This document shows positions 43,698 through 52,508 of a DNA stretch of 64,000 nt, piece after piece. Below the pieces are notes generated by a model, which was not told where the DNA came from, did not search any database, and saw only the letters and a list, made by a program, of their open reading frames with translations. Position numbers and translations under genes: made by a program. Source of the stretch: Streptomyces sp. TRM70350 (GTDB lineage Bacteria; Actinomycetota; Actinomycetes; Streptomycetales; Streptomycetaceae); the NCBI RefSeq assembly GCF_019219825.1, contig NZ_JAHUXH010000005.1, positions 310,001 to 374,000 on the forward strand, in the 5' to 3' direction. Every line of letters begins with the position of its first letter. The first letter of the stretch is position 1.

Positions 43698-43863
43698 CGA
43701 ACTGTCTCCTGGTTCTTCTCCGGTCCTGTACCAAGGAGACGCGCGCCGCACCGGTGCATAACAAAAACTGTCCGGCGGCCCGGTGGGCGAGCAGTGTCGT
43801 ATGCGCGGGCACGGTTCGCCGAGCCCTGCGGACGGCGACTCGCCCCATACAAGGGGCCGTATA

Positions 43864-43901
43864 CAAGGGGCCGTATCGGAGGAATCCGATACGGCCCCTT
43901 G
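43864..43901 (-). terminator. 16-bp perfect hairpin after the GH59 gene
   Basis: Arms 43864-43879 (CAAGGGGCCGTATCGG) and 43886-43901 pair perfectly around AGGAAT. An adjacent direct repeat of ATACAAGGGGCCGT precedes it. It sits between the GH59 stop and the start of the lyase gene, in the direction of transcription. Confidence 0.8.
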
Positions 43902-43943
43902 ATCATTTACGACGAACGCACGGGGCCCGCAGGCCCAGGGCAC

Positions 43944-46919
43944 CTACTGGGCGGCGGTGCCGTCCTTGCGCACCAGCCGGTCGTGAGCCTCTTCGAGCCG
44001 GTCCGTGATCTGCTCGACGCCGATGGCGTCAAGGCCCTTCTGCCGTCCCGCCACGGCAGCCTTCGCCGCCGACGACGCGGAGGCGAACAGGGCCCAGGAG
44101 TCGGCCGTGTAGTCCGCCTGCGCCGGACGTCCGATCTTCTCCAGGGCGCCCCGGATCGGTGTCGTGTCCACAGCGCCGTCCACGTCCCCGGAGATGGCGT
44201 TGAACGCGTCGAGAACGATCTTTCCGGACTTGAGGACGAACCTCGCCGTGTGCGCGCCGTCGGGCAGACCGCGGAGCGCGTACGTCGCGAGGCGCTTGTC
44301 GGTCGCGGCCGTCTTCGCGTCCCGTGCGATCAGCCTTCCGTCGACGTAGACGTCGAGGACGGCGGTGCCGTCGTTGCCGCCGATGACGTCGATGCCCGTG
44401 CCGGTGAACGGGACGGTGAACGACGAGCCGGCGGTCGTGCCGGTCGACGTCGACCGGTACCAGTCCATCGGGTCGCCGAAGGAGGCCTTCCGGCTCCACG
44501 TGCCGTCGTAGGTGACCGAGCTGTCCATGTTGTCGAGCTGCGCGCGGGCGTAGGGCGTGTACCCGTCGATCTTCTCGACCTTCAGGTTGTCGAACGCCGT
44601 CTTGTGGAAGTCGGATCCGAGCTTGACGCGTCCTTCGGTCTGCGGAGTCGGGTCCTGGTACGTGGAGACGGCCTTGCCGTCGATGTAGGTCGTGACCGTC
44701 GCGCCCTTCGCCTCGATGGCGAGGCGGTAGCCGTCGGACGCCGCGACCGTTCCCGACGTGACGGCCCTGCCGTATTCGTAGAACGTCCAGGCGCCGGTCG
44801 GCCCGATGCGCACGTTGTAGGCGGCGTCGCTGATCGCCATGCCCTTCTGCTGACGGACGCCCAGGGCGGCGAGTCCGCCGTCCGGGTCAGGGAACGAGAC
44901 GTCGACCGTGGCTCGGTAGTTCTCCCAGCGGAAGTCGCCGACCGTCGTGTTCGGGGTGTGGCGGTTCCAGGCGCCGGTGTCCTTCATGGACTGGTCCATG
45001 TACTGGTACAGGACGTTGTTGCCGCTCGCGTCCTCACCGACCTCCCAGGCGCCGGTCTGGTCGACCATGTAGCGAGGCTGGTTGCCGCGCGACCTCAGGT
45101 AGGGCTGGGACGTCTTGTGCGCACCGTTGCCGGTGCCGACCTGGACCCTGCCCTCCTCCTCGTACCCGAAGTCGTCGGCGTACAGGACCTTGTCGCGGGT
45201 GTTGTGCTTGGTGCCGGTCGCGTCGGTGTCCAGCACCGTGCGGTCCCAGGACTCGGGCAGGCGTTGCTTCGTCGCCTTGTCGTGGCTCTTGTCGAGCGTC
45301 GTCAAGGTCACGATCGACCTCGGCTTGACCGTGTAGGTGTAGTACCCGGCGCCGCCGGGCCGGATCTCGTCGACGAGGCGCTTGAAGTTCGCGTCGTAGG
45401 GCCGGCCCGCGTCCGGTCCGCGGGTTTCCCAGATCTCCATGGTCGGGTCGGAACCGAGTCGCATGTTCTCGGCTTTGATCCGGTAGGTCCTGGGCTGGTC
45501 GCTGTCGTTGACGACGATCGTCGAGAAGTCCTTCTTACGGGGATCCGCGAGCGTCATGTAACTGGGGGCCCCGTTGGAGCCGTCGAGGTCGACGGTGCCG
45601 CTCACCCCGCTGTAACTGGCCTCCGGCACGGTGCGCCAGATGCCCGCCGTGTTCGTGTCGTTCTCCCAGCCGGTCTTCGCGAACTGGGTGAAGTGCTGCA
45701 TCACATAGAAGGCCGCGTCGTAGTGGAGGTGGCCCGACCACGGGTCACGCGCGCTGACGAGTTCCTTGTGGCTGTACTGCGCGCCTTCGTAGAAGGAGCC
45801 GATCGCCGGCTGGAAGATGTAGTGCGTCCGCTTCGAGTTGGCGTAGCTCTTGACGGAGCGGTTCGCGAGATCGAGGGCGCTTTGGACGCCACCGATACCG
45901 GTGCTCGTTCCGTTCGGACCCTCGGTGTTGTTGACGCGGTAGTCCGTGTAGCCGAAGGAGCCGACTCCCTCGCTGTACCAGACTTCCTTGTCCTCGCCGT
46001 ACTTGTTCTCACCGGTCGCCAGCCTGGTGTACGGCAGATTGGTGTCGCTGCCGGCGGGCCCGTCGTGCCGGTCCTCGGTGGTGTAGTGGTAGCCGACCGC
46101 GTCGACCATGCCGAAGAGTTCCGCGTCGCTGAGCATGGACGGCCCGATATTGAGGGTGGTGTTCTCGTCAGCGGCGATGATCTTTATGCTGCGGTAGGCC
46201 TTCTCGGCCTGCTCCCGCTTTTTCGCCGGGATGCCGTAGCGGGGGTCGGCGAAGTCCGTGTCGGACAGAATCGCCTTCTTGTACCACTTGATGAAGGCCT
46301 CGTCCGGATCCCGCGTCTCGTTCGTGTCCGGGTCGACGTAGTCGACCATGTACCCGTATTTCTCGTAGGCGTCGAGGATCGTCTCCTTGTACCACTTGTA
46401 CATCTCGTCGGAGCCGGTGCCCTTGTTCCATTCGTTCTGAACCCATCGGGGCATGACCCAGCGGAGAATCGAGACCTTGAGCTTCGGGTTGACCGTCTTG
46501 GCGTCCGCTGCCAGTTGGAAGCCCGGGGAGCGCGACGCGTCGGCGAGTTCGTCCGCTGTGCGCATGGTCGCCGGATCGGAACCGGTCGACGTGTTCGTGT
46601 CCGAACCCATCTCGACCTTGACATGGTTGATCAGGGGGTTCTTTCCACCGAACAGCACGCGGATGAGCTGCCAGTACCGGCCGGGGTGCTCCGCCTTGTA
46701 GTCCATCAGCAGGTTGCTCGTGCTGTTGCAACTGAGCACGCCGAGGCCCTTGTAGGTCAAACCGTTCACGTTGTCGGCGCGAACGTCATCCCCGTTGACC
46801 ACGACCTCCACGGGATCGTCCGCGGTGTGGGCGGCGGGGGCGGTGATCACTCCGGCCGCGAGTGCCATGGTGGTTGCCGCGGCCAGCGACATCCAGCCGA
46901 GTCTTCGCTGTGGGCCCAT
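43944..46919 (-). CDS. Secreted GH59 galactocerebrosidase-like enzyme
   Basis: A 991-residue protein with a Sec signal (first 32 residues, cleaved near AHTAD). The pattern matches galactosylceramidase: HVKVEMGSDTNTSTGSDPAT, VDYVDPDTNET (acid/base Glu near 202), IIAADENTTLNIGPSMLSDA, VWYSEGVGSFG (nucleophile Glu near 318), ARDPWSGHLHYDAAFYVMQH, then the beta-sandwich and a lectin-like domain (YADDFGYEEEG.., NVRIGPTGAWTFYEYGRA). After residue 800 a carbohydrate-binding-type domain and a short helical tail extend it beyond the usual length of about 670. AAGGAG precedes the ATG. It should release galactose from galactosyl glycans or lipids. Confidence 0.85.
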   Translation of the reverse strand: MGPQRRLGWMSLAAATTMALAAGVITAPAAHTADDPVEVVVNGDDVRADNVNGLTYKGLGVLSCNSTSNLLMDYKAEHPGRYWQLIRVLFGGKNPLINHVKVEMGSDTNTSTGSDPATMRTADELADASRSPGFQLAADAKTVNPKLKVSILRWVMPRWVQNEWNKGTGSDEMYKWYKETILDAYEKYGYMVDYVDPDTNETRDPDEAFIKWYKKAILSDTDFADPRYGIPAKKREQAEKAYRSIKIIAADENTTLNIGPSMLSDAELFGMVDAVGYHYTTEDRHDGPAGSDTNLPYTRLATGENKYGEDKEVWYSEGVGSFGYTDYRVNNTEGPNGTSTGIGGVQSALDLANRSVKSYANSKRTHYIFQPAIGSFYEGAQYSHKELVSARDPWSGHLHYDAAFYVMQHFTQFAKTGWENDTNTAGIWRTVPEASYSGVSGTVDLDGSNGAPSYMTLADPRKKDFSTIVVNDSDQPRTYRIKAENMRLGSDPTMEIWETRGPDAGRPYDANFKRLVDEIRPGGAGYYTYTVKPRSIVTLTTLDKSHDKATKQRLPESWDRTVLDTDATGTKHNTRDKVLYADDFGYEEEGRVQVGTGNGAHKTSQPYLRSRGNQPRYMVDQTGAWEVGEDASGNNVLYQYMDQSMKDTGAWNRHTPNTTVGDFRWENYRATVDVSFPDPDGGLAALGVRQQKGMAISDAAYNVRIGPTGAWTFYEYGRAVTSGTVAASDGYRLAIEAKGATVTTYIDGKAVSTYQDPTPQTEGRVKLGSDFHKTAFDNLKVEKIDGYTPYARAQLDNMDSSVTYDGTWSRKASFGDPMDWYRSTSTGTTAGSSFTVPFTGTGIDVIGGNDGTAVLDVYVDGRLIARDAKTAATDKRLATYALRGLPDGAHTARFVLKSGKIVLDAFNAISGDVDGAVDTTPIRGALEKIGRPAQADYTADSWALFASASSAAKAAVAGRQKGLDAIGVEQITDRLEEAHDRLVRKDGTAAQ

Positions 46920-47000
46920 TCCGCTTCGACTCCTTGTTCTCGTAGGGCGTACCGACGCCAGACGTTCGAGATTCCGAAAGGTGTCCGCGATTCCGGAAGG

Positions 47001-47030
47001 ACCGTAGGTGGTAAGCGATTTCTACGTCAA
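47001..47030 (-). promoter_or_regulatory. Sigma-70-type promoter for the GH59 gene
   Basis: On the minus strand TTGACG (47030-47025) and TACGGT (47006-47001) are separated by 18 bp, matching the HrdB-type TTGACR-N18-TAnnnT, about 80 bp upstream of ATG 46919. Confidence 0.55.
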
Positions 47031-47786
47031 TCCCTGTGCACGTCATGCCAATTGAGGTTCCCCGGGCGCCCTCACCGGCTGGAAAAAGCCTGGATGCTGA
47101 GTGGCCGTCGCGGGACACTGCCGCACTCAGGGGGAGTGGGACGAAAACGCCTGAATCGCGCAAGGGGTACAAGGCCCAGCCGGGCAGGGGCTCGGTGCTC
47201 CTCGCACTTCGTCACGACGGACGGGAGTTGGCCCGGCCGCGGATTCAGCCTCTCCGCGTTCGCGGCGGTGCGGGATGATCAGGCCGGTGCCCCGGTGGTG
47301 TCCGCTGGAGGCTCGTGGTCTCTGGACGACAAAGAACCCTTGAGTCCATGACCTGGGATTCCTGCTGAGGGGGTGACGAGAATCGAACTCGCGCTGTCTG
47401 CTTTGGAAGCGACGGCACGGCTGGTTCGGATGTCAACGTCGGGCGTGCTTGTGAGTGCACAGCCCTGCCGGTGCCGGAATCGCCGATCAGACACAACAGC
47501 GCCTTCCCGACCCATGCCGGACAGGATCTCGACGCCAGGCTGACCGGCAGTGCCAAGGCGACGCGAGCAAGGTCGATGTGAATCGCCAGCTGCACACGGC
47601 ACCTCGTCGCGCGTTTGACGCTCATCCCCCTCGACGTCGCGAACCGTCCGGCCGCAAGTTCCTATCAAGCCGTAGGGAAATCCCCACAGTTCACGGCAGT
47701 CGACCTGTGAGCGTGAACTCTCAAGTAACGTCTCCGGACTCCGCTCCAACGGCCTCCCCACCCCCCATTTCGACGGAGATCACCCC
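47031..47786. other. Long non-coding region with a tRNA fragment
   Basis: About 750 bp without an intact gene, containing the tRNA-Gly 3' fragment at 47365-47410. The right end should carry the promoter for the JAMM gene. Confidence 0.45.
47365..47410 (-). other. 3' half of a tRNA-Gly (UCC), possible attachment site
   Basis: Minus strand: CTTCCAAAGCAGAC (anticodon loop and 3' anticodon stem), then GCGCGAGTTCGATTCTCGTC (T arm) and ACCCCC (acceptor 3' strand). The 5' half with D arm and matching acceptor strand is absent upstream. Partial tRNA 3' ends are typically left as att sites by integrating elements. No integrase gene is in the window. Confidence 0.6.
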
Positions 47787-48485
47787 ATGTCCGCTGTGAC
47801 GAACGCATCCGGGTCCGGTTCGCCGGACGCCCGATGCAGCTCGGCCGGCTGTTCAACAACCGGTCGTACCATCCCCTCTCCTCCCACCGTCCTGATGGAC
47901 GACGAGGCACTCGCGGACTTCCTCGCCGTGGCTGCCGCTGAGTACCAACTCATCACCCCCGAGGCCCCGTTGCCCTGTTTCGCGCTCTTGCTCGGCAGCG
48001 CGGAGGCGACGACGTACCACGTGCGGCGTGTCGCCTTCGGCCGTAATGCCCGCACCAGTGATCCGGCGGCTCTACGGGAGTTCCGCGAGACGATCGTGCC
48101 GAAGTTCGGGCCGGCCTACGAAAACGAGCACCGCGGCTGGTGGATGGACTCCCACGACCTCCTCCGGGCGTCCCGAGAGGCCGAGGCCCTGGGGATGGAC
48201 CTGCTCGGTTCCATCCACATGCACCCGGACTGGCACCGCCTGGGCCCGCCGTCGGAACGGGGCCAGACGCTCAGCGAGCGCCCGACTCCCATGGACCGTC
48301 ATCTCTTCGGCCGGACCGGGTGGCCCCTCAACATCATCTGTTACCTGGAGCGCCGGCAAGGCGAGTTCTACCACGCCCTGGGCGCGTGGGCCCCGCCTCC
48401 CCAGCAGCCCGCCGAAGGTTCCGAGGGCGCCGAGTGCCCCGAGGTCGACCTGCGTATCCGTACGAGTCCACTGATGAAGGTGTGA
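47787..48485 (+). CDS. JAB/MPN (JAMM) domain protein
   Basis: A 232-residue protein. The second half of the JAMM zinc motif is visible in LLGSIHMHPDWHRLGPPSER with a downstream acidic residue in PTPMDRHLF; a candidate first Glu lies in REFRETIVPKFGPAYENE. The fold continues with NIICYLERRQGEFYHALGAW. GGAG lies eight bases before ATG 47787; a shorter start at MDDEALADF is possible. JAMM enzymes are isopeptidases or act in sulfur-carrier processing; no ubiquitin-like gene is adjacent. Followed directly by an NTF2-VOC fusion. Confidence 0.7.
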   Translation: MSAVTNASGSGSPDARCSSAGCSTTGRTIPSPPTVLMDDEALADFLAVAAAEYQLITPEAPLPCFALLLGSAEATTYHVRRVAFGRNARTSDPAALREFRETIVPKFGPAYENEHRGWWMDSHDLLRASREAEALGMDLLGSIHMHPDWHRLGPPSERGQTLSERPTPMDRHLFGRTGWPLNIICYLERRQGEFYHALGAWAPPPQQPAEGSEGAECPEVDLRIRTSPLMKV

Positions 48486-48490
48486 GAGCG

Positions 48491-49375
48491 ATGAAGCAGC
48501 CCGAAGGAACGAACGACCCCGCCCACGACGGCACCGAGAACGGCACCCAGGACGACGCACGGACGATCCGCGCCCTGTGGGCCGAGATGGCCCGCGGCTG
48601 GGCGGCAGGTGACGCCGCGCTCTTCGCCGCGAGCTTCGCGGAGGACTGCGACTTCACGACCGTACGAGGCGACAAGCCACCCGGCCGGACCGGCATAGCG
48701 GCCGGTCACGACGCCCTCTTCCACGGGCCGTACGCCGGAACCGTCCTCGACACACGCGTCCTGGCCGTCCGATTCCTCCGCCCCGACCTCGCCACGGTGG
48801 AGGCCGAGTCGACCATCACCGCCCCGGATGGGCAACCGCTCACCACCACGCACGCGTTGGCCGTCGTGGAACGGACAGCGGAGGGCCACTGGTTGATCAG
48901 CGCCTTCCACAACATGATCCCCGCGCCCCGCCCGGCGCAGCAGGACCCGGACTCGAAGGATTCCACCGTGGACGAACCCACCGCCGCGCGGCCCAGACTC
49001 CGCCACCTGGCCATCGTGGCCCGCGAGCCGGAGAAGCTGGCCGAGTTCTACTCCTCGGTCTTCGCCATGGAACTCTTCCACCGTGATCCGGACGGCAGTT
49101 GCTTCCTCTCCGACGGCTATCTCTCCCTCGCCCTGATCAAGCATCAGCTCGATGGTGAGACCCCGGTCGGCTTCAACCACTTCGGATTCCACATCGAGGA
49201 CACGGCGGCCACCACCGAGGCCCTGGTGGCGGCCGGCACTCCGAAGCCGGCTGAACGCTTCACCAACCGCCCCTTCGCCGAGTACCGGGCCATGGATCCG
49301 GAGGGCAACTGGTTCGACCTCTCGGAACACGGCTTCGGCGGCCCGCGCCCGCCGTCCGACTCCACCGGGTCCTGA
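48491..49375 (+). CDS. SgcJ/EcaC-type NTF2-like domain fused to a VOC/glyoxalase domain
   Basis: A 294-residue two-domain protein. Residues about 25-150 form an SgcJ/EcaC (SnoaL/NTF2-like) domain: IRALWAEMARGWAAGDAALF, AASFAEDCDFTTVRGDKPPG, HWLISAFHNMIPAP. Residues about 165-285 form a vicinal-oxygen-chelate domain: RLRHLAIVAREPEKLAEFYS, CFLSDGYLSLALIKHQ, GFNHFGFHIEDTAATTEAL, FAEYRAMDPEGNWFDLSEHG. Such domains bind small ligands in natural-product or detoxification enzymes; the fusion is unusual. Six bases after the JAMM gene, so co-transcribed. Confidence 0.8.
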   Translation: MKQPEGTNDPAHDGTENGTQDDARTIRALWAEMARGWAAGDAALFAASFAEDCDFTTVRGDKPPGRTGIAAGHDALFHGPYAGTVLDTRVLAVRFLRPDLATVEAESTITAPDGQPLTTTHALAVVERTAEGHWLISAFHNMIPAPRPAQQDPDSKDSTVDEPTAARPRLRHLAIVAREPEKLAEFYSSVFAMELFHRDPDGSCFLSDGYLSLALIKHQLDGETPVGFNHFGFHIEDTAATTEALVAAGTPKPAERFTNRPFAEYRAMDPEGNWFDLSEHGFGGPRPPSDSTGS

Positions 49376-49840
49376 ACTCCGGCCAGACACTCCGCAGGGC
49401 CGCGCAACCACGCGACAGCTGTAGCAGCGGACCAAGGCGGAGGCGCAGCGCGTGCCGCCGTTGATCGCCCCGGACCCGGTCGGCACCGCACTCGCACCCC
49501 GGCTGCCGGACGCGTGACGACGGTATGACGCCAGGCCCCCGCCGCTGTCACGGCCCTGGACGGCAGCGGCGGAGCCGGGGTGGGGCCTTCGCTACACGGC
49601 CGCCACCGGTCGCCAAGGAGGCACTCGCCACCGGCCGGGGAGTCGCCGGACTCGGTCTGGAGAAGGGGCTGCTGCCGCCGAGGCCCTCGCCGACCTGCTC
49701 CGCCCCGAGGTTCAGGCCAGGGCGATGCCGTCCGGCTTGCCGGCGGCCTGGCCTCGTCGACGATGGCCACACCACTTCTCAGCGCAGCGCGCTCTTCTGC
49801 TGCCAGCGTTCATGATCTTCCAGAGTGGCTGATGGTAGGG
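49376..49840 (+). pseudogene. Remnants, including the end of an aspartate ammonia-lyase
   Basis: No intact gene. Around 49605-49735, with one frameshift, VAKEALATGRGVAGLGLEKG, LLPPEALADLLRPEVQAR matches the C-terminus of aspartase/fumarase-type lyases. Upstream a short coding-like frame ends TALAPRLPDA at about 49517. Both are fragments. Confidence 0.5.
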
Positions 49841-49870
49841 CGGTGGTGCCCGCCCGGGCAGGCACCACCG
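49841..49870. terminator. 10-bp hairpin
   Basis: CGGTGGTGCC (49841-49850) and GGCACCACCG (49861-49870) pair perfectly around a 10-nt GC-rich loop, just past the stop of the minus-strand gene at 49884. Confidence 0.55.
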
Positions 49871-49883
49871 GGGAGGCCCTTTT

Positions 49884-50159
49884 TCAGCCAGCTGCCTTGC
49901 GCTCCCGGAATTCATGGACGCTGGCCGTGAGGGTGCCGTCGTGCTGTTCGTAGTGGGACAGGGCGAGGCCGAGGCCGAAGAACGTGGGGGCCCACTCGCC
50001 TACGAAGATGCCCCACCGGTCGGCGCGGGCGAGCCCGGTGCCGGGTTCGGCTTTGAGGCTGGTCATCCAGGCGGCAACGGTCAGGCCGATGGAGGTGAAG
50101 GCGGCCATGTAGGCGTGCTCGCTACGGATGCCCGTCTCGTGCATTTTTTTGACGATCAT
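49884..50159 (-). CDS. Small two-TM protein, hypothetical
   Basis: A 91-residue protein with two hydrophobic segments (HAYMAAFTSIGLTVAAWMTS and WGIFVGEWAPTFFGLGLALS). GGGAG precedes ATG 50159. No family named; similar small membrane proteins are common in Streptomyces. Confidence 0.65.
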   Translation of the reverse strand: MIVKKMHETGIRSEHAYMAAFTSIGLTVAAWMTSLKAEPGTGLARADRWGIFVGEWAPTFFGLGLALSHYEQHDGTLTASVHEFRERKAAG

Positions 50160-50626
50160 GGTGTTCTCCCGCTCATAGGCCGGTAGTGGGGTTTGTTTCC
50201 TGCGGTCTGGCTATGGGGTGTCTTACGCCGGGGCGTGCCTGAGCCCGTCGACAATGCCCAGACACGTCGCCATCGTCGTCCTCTCGCCTGCACGAGCCAG
50301 GCAGTGGCAGAGGCGATGACGATGAGATTGTGCTCGTGATCTCAGCAGTGGCCAGAACCTCAGCAGACGCTGCCTACACCAGAGTGCCCATTTTCTTGAG
50401 CAACACCGCACTCCGACGAATCGGCAGCCACGTCTTTGTTTGCGGCTTCAACATGCCGAGCAGCTCGATCGGGCTTTTGGCTGGTCGGAAAGGGACGGAT
50501 GCCGCCCGGCCTCGACCGGACCGGCTGCGCGCGCCGATGCCTGTCTCAACCAGGTGGTTCCTGCACCAGGCGTGGTACTCGACTTTTCCTGCTGGTCATC
50601 CGAAAGACAGTGAGGATCGACAAACC
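50160..50626. other. Non-coding region
   Basis: About 470 bp between divergent genes. Relatively low GC for this window. No gene supported; probably promoters on both ends. Confidence 0.4.
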
Positions 50627-51079
50627 ATGACCACACATACACGCCGCGTGACCGCCCACACCCCCGTGCAGCAGGCCGCCAGGCTGATGGGTGCCGTATT
50701 CCTGTTGGTGGGCATACTGGGCTTCATCCCCGGGATCACCACGAGCTACAGCGCGATGGAATTCGCCACGCACGAGTCGGGTGCCAAGCTGTTCGGGATC
50801 TTCCAGATTTCCATCCTGCACAACCTGATCCACCTGGCTTTCGGCGTTGCCGGTCTGGCACTGGCCCGTACCGCTTCCGCTGCGTATAAATATCTGCTGG
50901 TCGGCGGGGCCATCTACCTAGCGTTGTGGATCTACGGCTTGGCCGTCAGCCAGGACAGTGACGCCAACTTCGTGCCCCTCAACACTGCCGATGACTGGCT
51001 CCATTTCGTGCTGGGCATCGCCATGGTCGGTCTTGCGCTCCTCCTCGGCCGACGTACCCCTGGCACCGAAGATCGATAA
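50627..51079 (+). CDS. DUF4383 membrane protein
   Basis: A 150-residue four-TM protein: TPVQQAARLMGAVFLLVGIL, HNLIHLAFGVAGLALARTAS, YKYLLVGGAIYLALWIYGLA, and NTADDWLHFVLGIAMVGLAL, the conserved DUF4383 layout with its NLIH and DDWLH motifs. Function unknown. ATG 50627. Confidence 0.88.
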   Translation: MTTHTRRVTAHTPVQQAARLMGAVFLLVGILGFIPGITTSYSAMEFATHESGAKLFGIFQISILHNLIHLAFGVAGLALARTASAAYKYLLVGGAIYLALWIYGLAVSQDSDANFVPLNTADDWLHFVLGIAMVGLALLLGRRTPGTEDR

Positions 51080-51143
51080 AGGCCGAGCCGGGCAGCGGAT
51101 TTTTCGCCCTACAGGGAGGTCCCTGCCTGACAGGGGCGACGGC

Positions 51144-51629
51144 ATGCAGACTTTCCTGCCCTACCCCGACTTCAGATCCTCGGCCCTGGTCCTGGACCGT
51201 CGCCGACTTGGAAAACAGCGGGTCGAGGCATTGCAGGTCCTTCGTGGCCTCGTCGTGCCGGGTTACGGGTGGCGCCACCATCCAGCAGTGCGGATGTGGG
51301 CGGGATACGAGGAAGCGCTGGTCCGATATGGCCTGGAAGTCTGCAAGGTGTGGCGTGAACGGGGCCATCAGGACGGCTGTGCGGCCACACTGGTCGCTGA
51401 TCTCCTCGCATTTCGTCCCGGTGCATCAGTTCGCCATCAGGTGCTACTCGCGGCCGCCGGGGAACTGCCTCCTTGGCTCGGCGACGATGCCTTTCACCGC
51501 AGCCACCGGTCGGCGCTGGTGCGCAAGGACCCGAACAGCTACGCCCCACTCTTCCCCGATGCGCCGAACGATCTGCCGTATGTTTGGCCGACGTCGGACC
51601 GTTCGAGCGACCCACTTTCCGAGGCGTGA
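51144..51629 (+). CDS. MSMEG_6728-type protein (pyrimidine-dimer glycosylase-like)
   Basis: A 161-residue protein: MQTFLPYPDFRSSALVLDRR, RLGKQRVEALQVLRGLVVPG, GWRHHPAVRMWAGYEEALVR, and SHRSALVRKDPNSYAPLFPD. The family is related to T4 endonuclease V-like (pyrimidine dimer) proteins, though glycosylase activity is unproven. AGGGG precedes ATG 51144. Confidence 0.88.
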   Translation: MQTFLPYPDFRSSALVLDRRRLGKQRVEALQVLRGLVVPGYGWRHHPAVRMWAGYEEALVRYGLEVCKVWRERGHQDGCAATLVADLLAFRPGASVRHQVLLAAAGELPPWLGDDAFHRSHRSALVRKDPNSYAPLFPDAPNDLPYVWPTSDRSSDPLSEA

Positions 51630-51683
51630 AAGTGGAAGGTCGGTGGAGCGGCTTTGGGCTGGAGCTGCTTGGCGCGAGTGATC

Positions 51684-51785
51684 ATGGCCCCGCAAGCTTC
51701 CGGCGCGTCGGGCAGCACACCACCGCCGGGAGCAGGCGCGGGACAACTCCCGCGAGGTTCCGGGGCCGTCGACCTCGTGCCAGCC
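51684..51785 (+). pseudogene. N-terminal fragment of an HTH antitoxin gene, second copy
   Basis: The frame STPPPGAGAGQLPRGSGAVD then LVPA matches the N-terminus of the antitoxin at 61584-61901. The 76 bp 51710-51785 are an inverted near-identical copy (one mismatch) of 61824-61899. After LVPA the similarity ends. Confidence 0.65.
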
Positions 51786-52298
51786 ACCCGGACTCCAGCA
51801 GTCCGGATCGCTACACCACGCGGCGGGACGCTACCCCGCCCTGTAGTCGGTCCCACTGTCTGTCACCCGATAGAAACGGTCAGCGTCCGAGGCAGAGTGG
51901 CAATCCGGCTTCAGGGAATCTGCACGTCGGATGCGCAACCGCCTCACGGAGTGCGGGGCATCTGTGCAAGGGCATGCCGGATGCCGCCGTGTTGGTGCGG
52001 AGTGTCCGGTTCGGAATCCTCGTAGCAATATCGGTCGCATCCTGTCGCGCGGGATGTAGAGAAGCCGCCCCCAAGTCGTGCACATGCCTGCACGGATGCG
52101 CAGCCTGTTGGTTCAACTTCCTGGATGTGTGTCCCGGTTGATTGGTCGCCCGGTGTGCTCCGTGCTTTGATCCTCTACACCGCAGGAGGCCGCGCGAAAG
52201 TCACCAAACCGGGTGTCGCGTGCCTGCGGCCGAGGCCCGCTATCTGTCCCCGGCGGGACCCCCCCTTGTGGATCAACCATACGAAGGGAAGTTTCATC
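51786..52298. other. Non-coding region upstream of the small peptide
   Basis: About 510 bp with no supported gene. It should carry the promoter for the peptide gene at 52299. Confidence 0.35.
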
Positions 52299-52508
52299 AT
52301 GAACTCCGCTCCCCAGGTTGAGACCGTTGTGATCTCCGACGCTGAGCTCGACAACGTCTCCGGCGGCCTGAACCCGCACACCAGCCTCGTCGTCGGCCCC
52401 ACGGCGGTCAGCAGCACGGATGTCCTGGCCCAGCTCGACGCCGCCCAGAACGAGGTCCTGGGCGCCGCCGGCCAGTACAACCACGTCAGCATCAGCGCCT
52501 CCCTCTGA
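52299..52508 (+). CDS. Small peptide with double-glycine leader (RiPP-precursor-like)
   Basis: A 69-residue peptide. N-terminal half MNSAPQVETVVISDAELDNV then SGG is the ELxxVSGG double-glycine leader of class II lanthipeptide/bacteriocin-type precursors. The remaining 46 residues are Ser/Thr/Ala-rich with no cysteine and no basic residue apart from His. AAGGGAAG precedes ATG 52299. Streptomyces relatives are often auto-annotated 'type A2 lantipeptide', but lack of Cys rules out lanthionines. No modifying enzyme or peptidase-transporter is adjacent. Confidence 0.75.
   Translation: MNSAPQVETVVISDAELDNVSGGLNPHTSLVVGPTAVSSTDVLAQLDAAQNEVLGAAGQYNHVSISASL

Noticed and set aside
43794..47351. An 1185-codon plus frame opposite the GH59 gene
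   Set aside because: Antisense shadow (Val/Arg-rich, no domains); the minus frame has a signal peptide, promoter and GH59 motifs.
47365..47410. A complete functional tRNA gene
   Set aside because: Only the 3' half can be folded; the D arm and 5' acceptor strand are missing.
52299..52508. Lanthipeptide precursor
   Set aside because: No cysteine in the core and no LanM/LanB-like gene in the window, so lanthionine formation is impossible; kept as leader-type peptide only.
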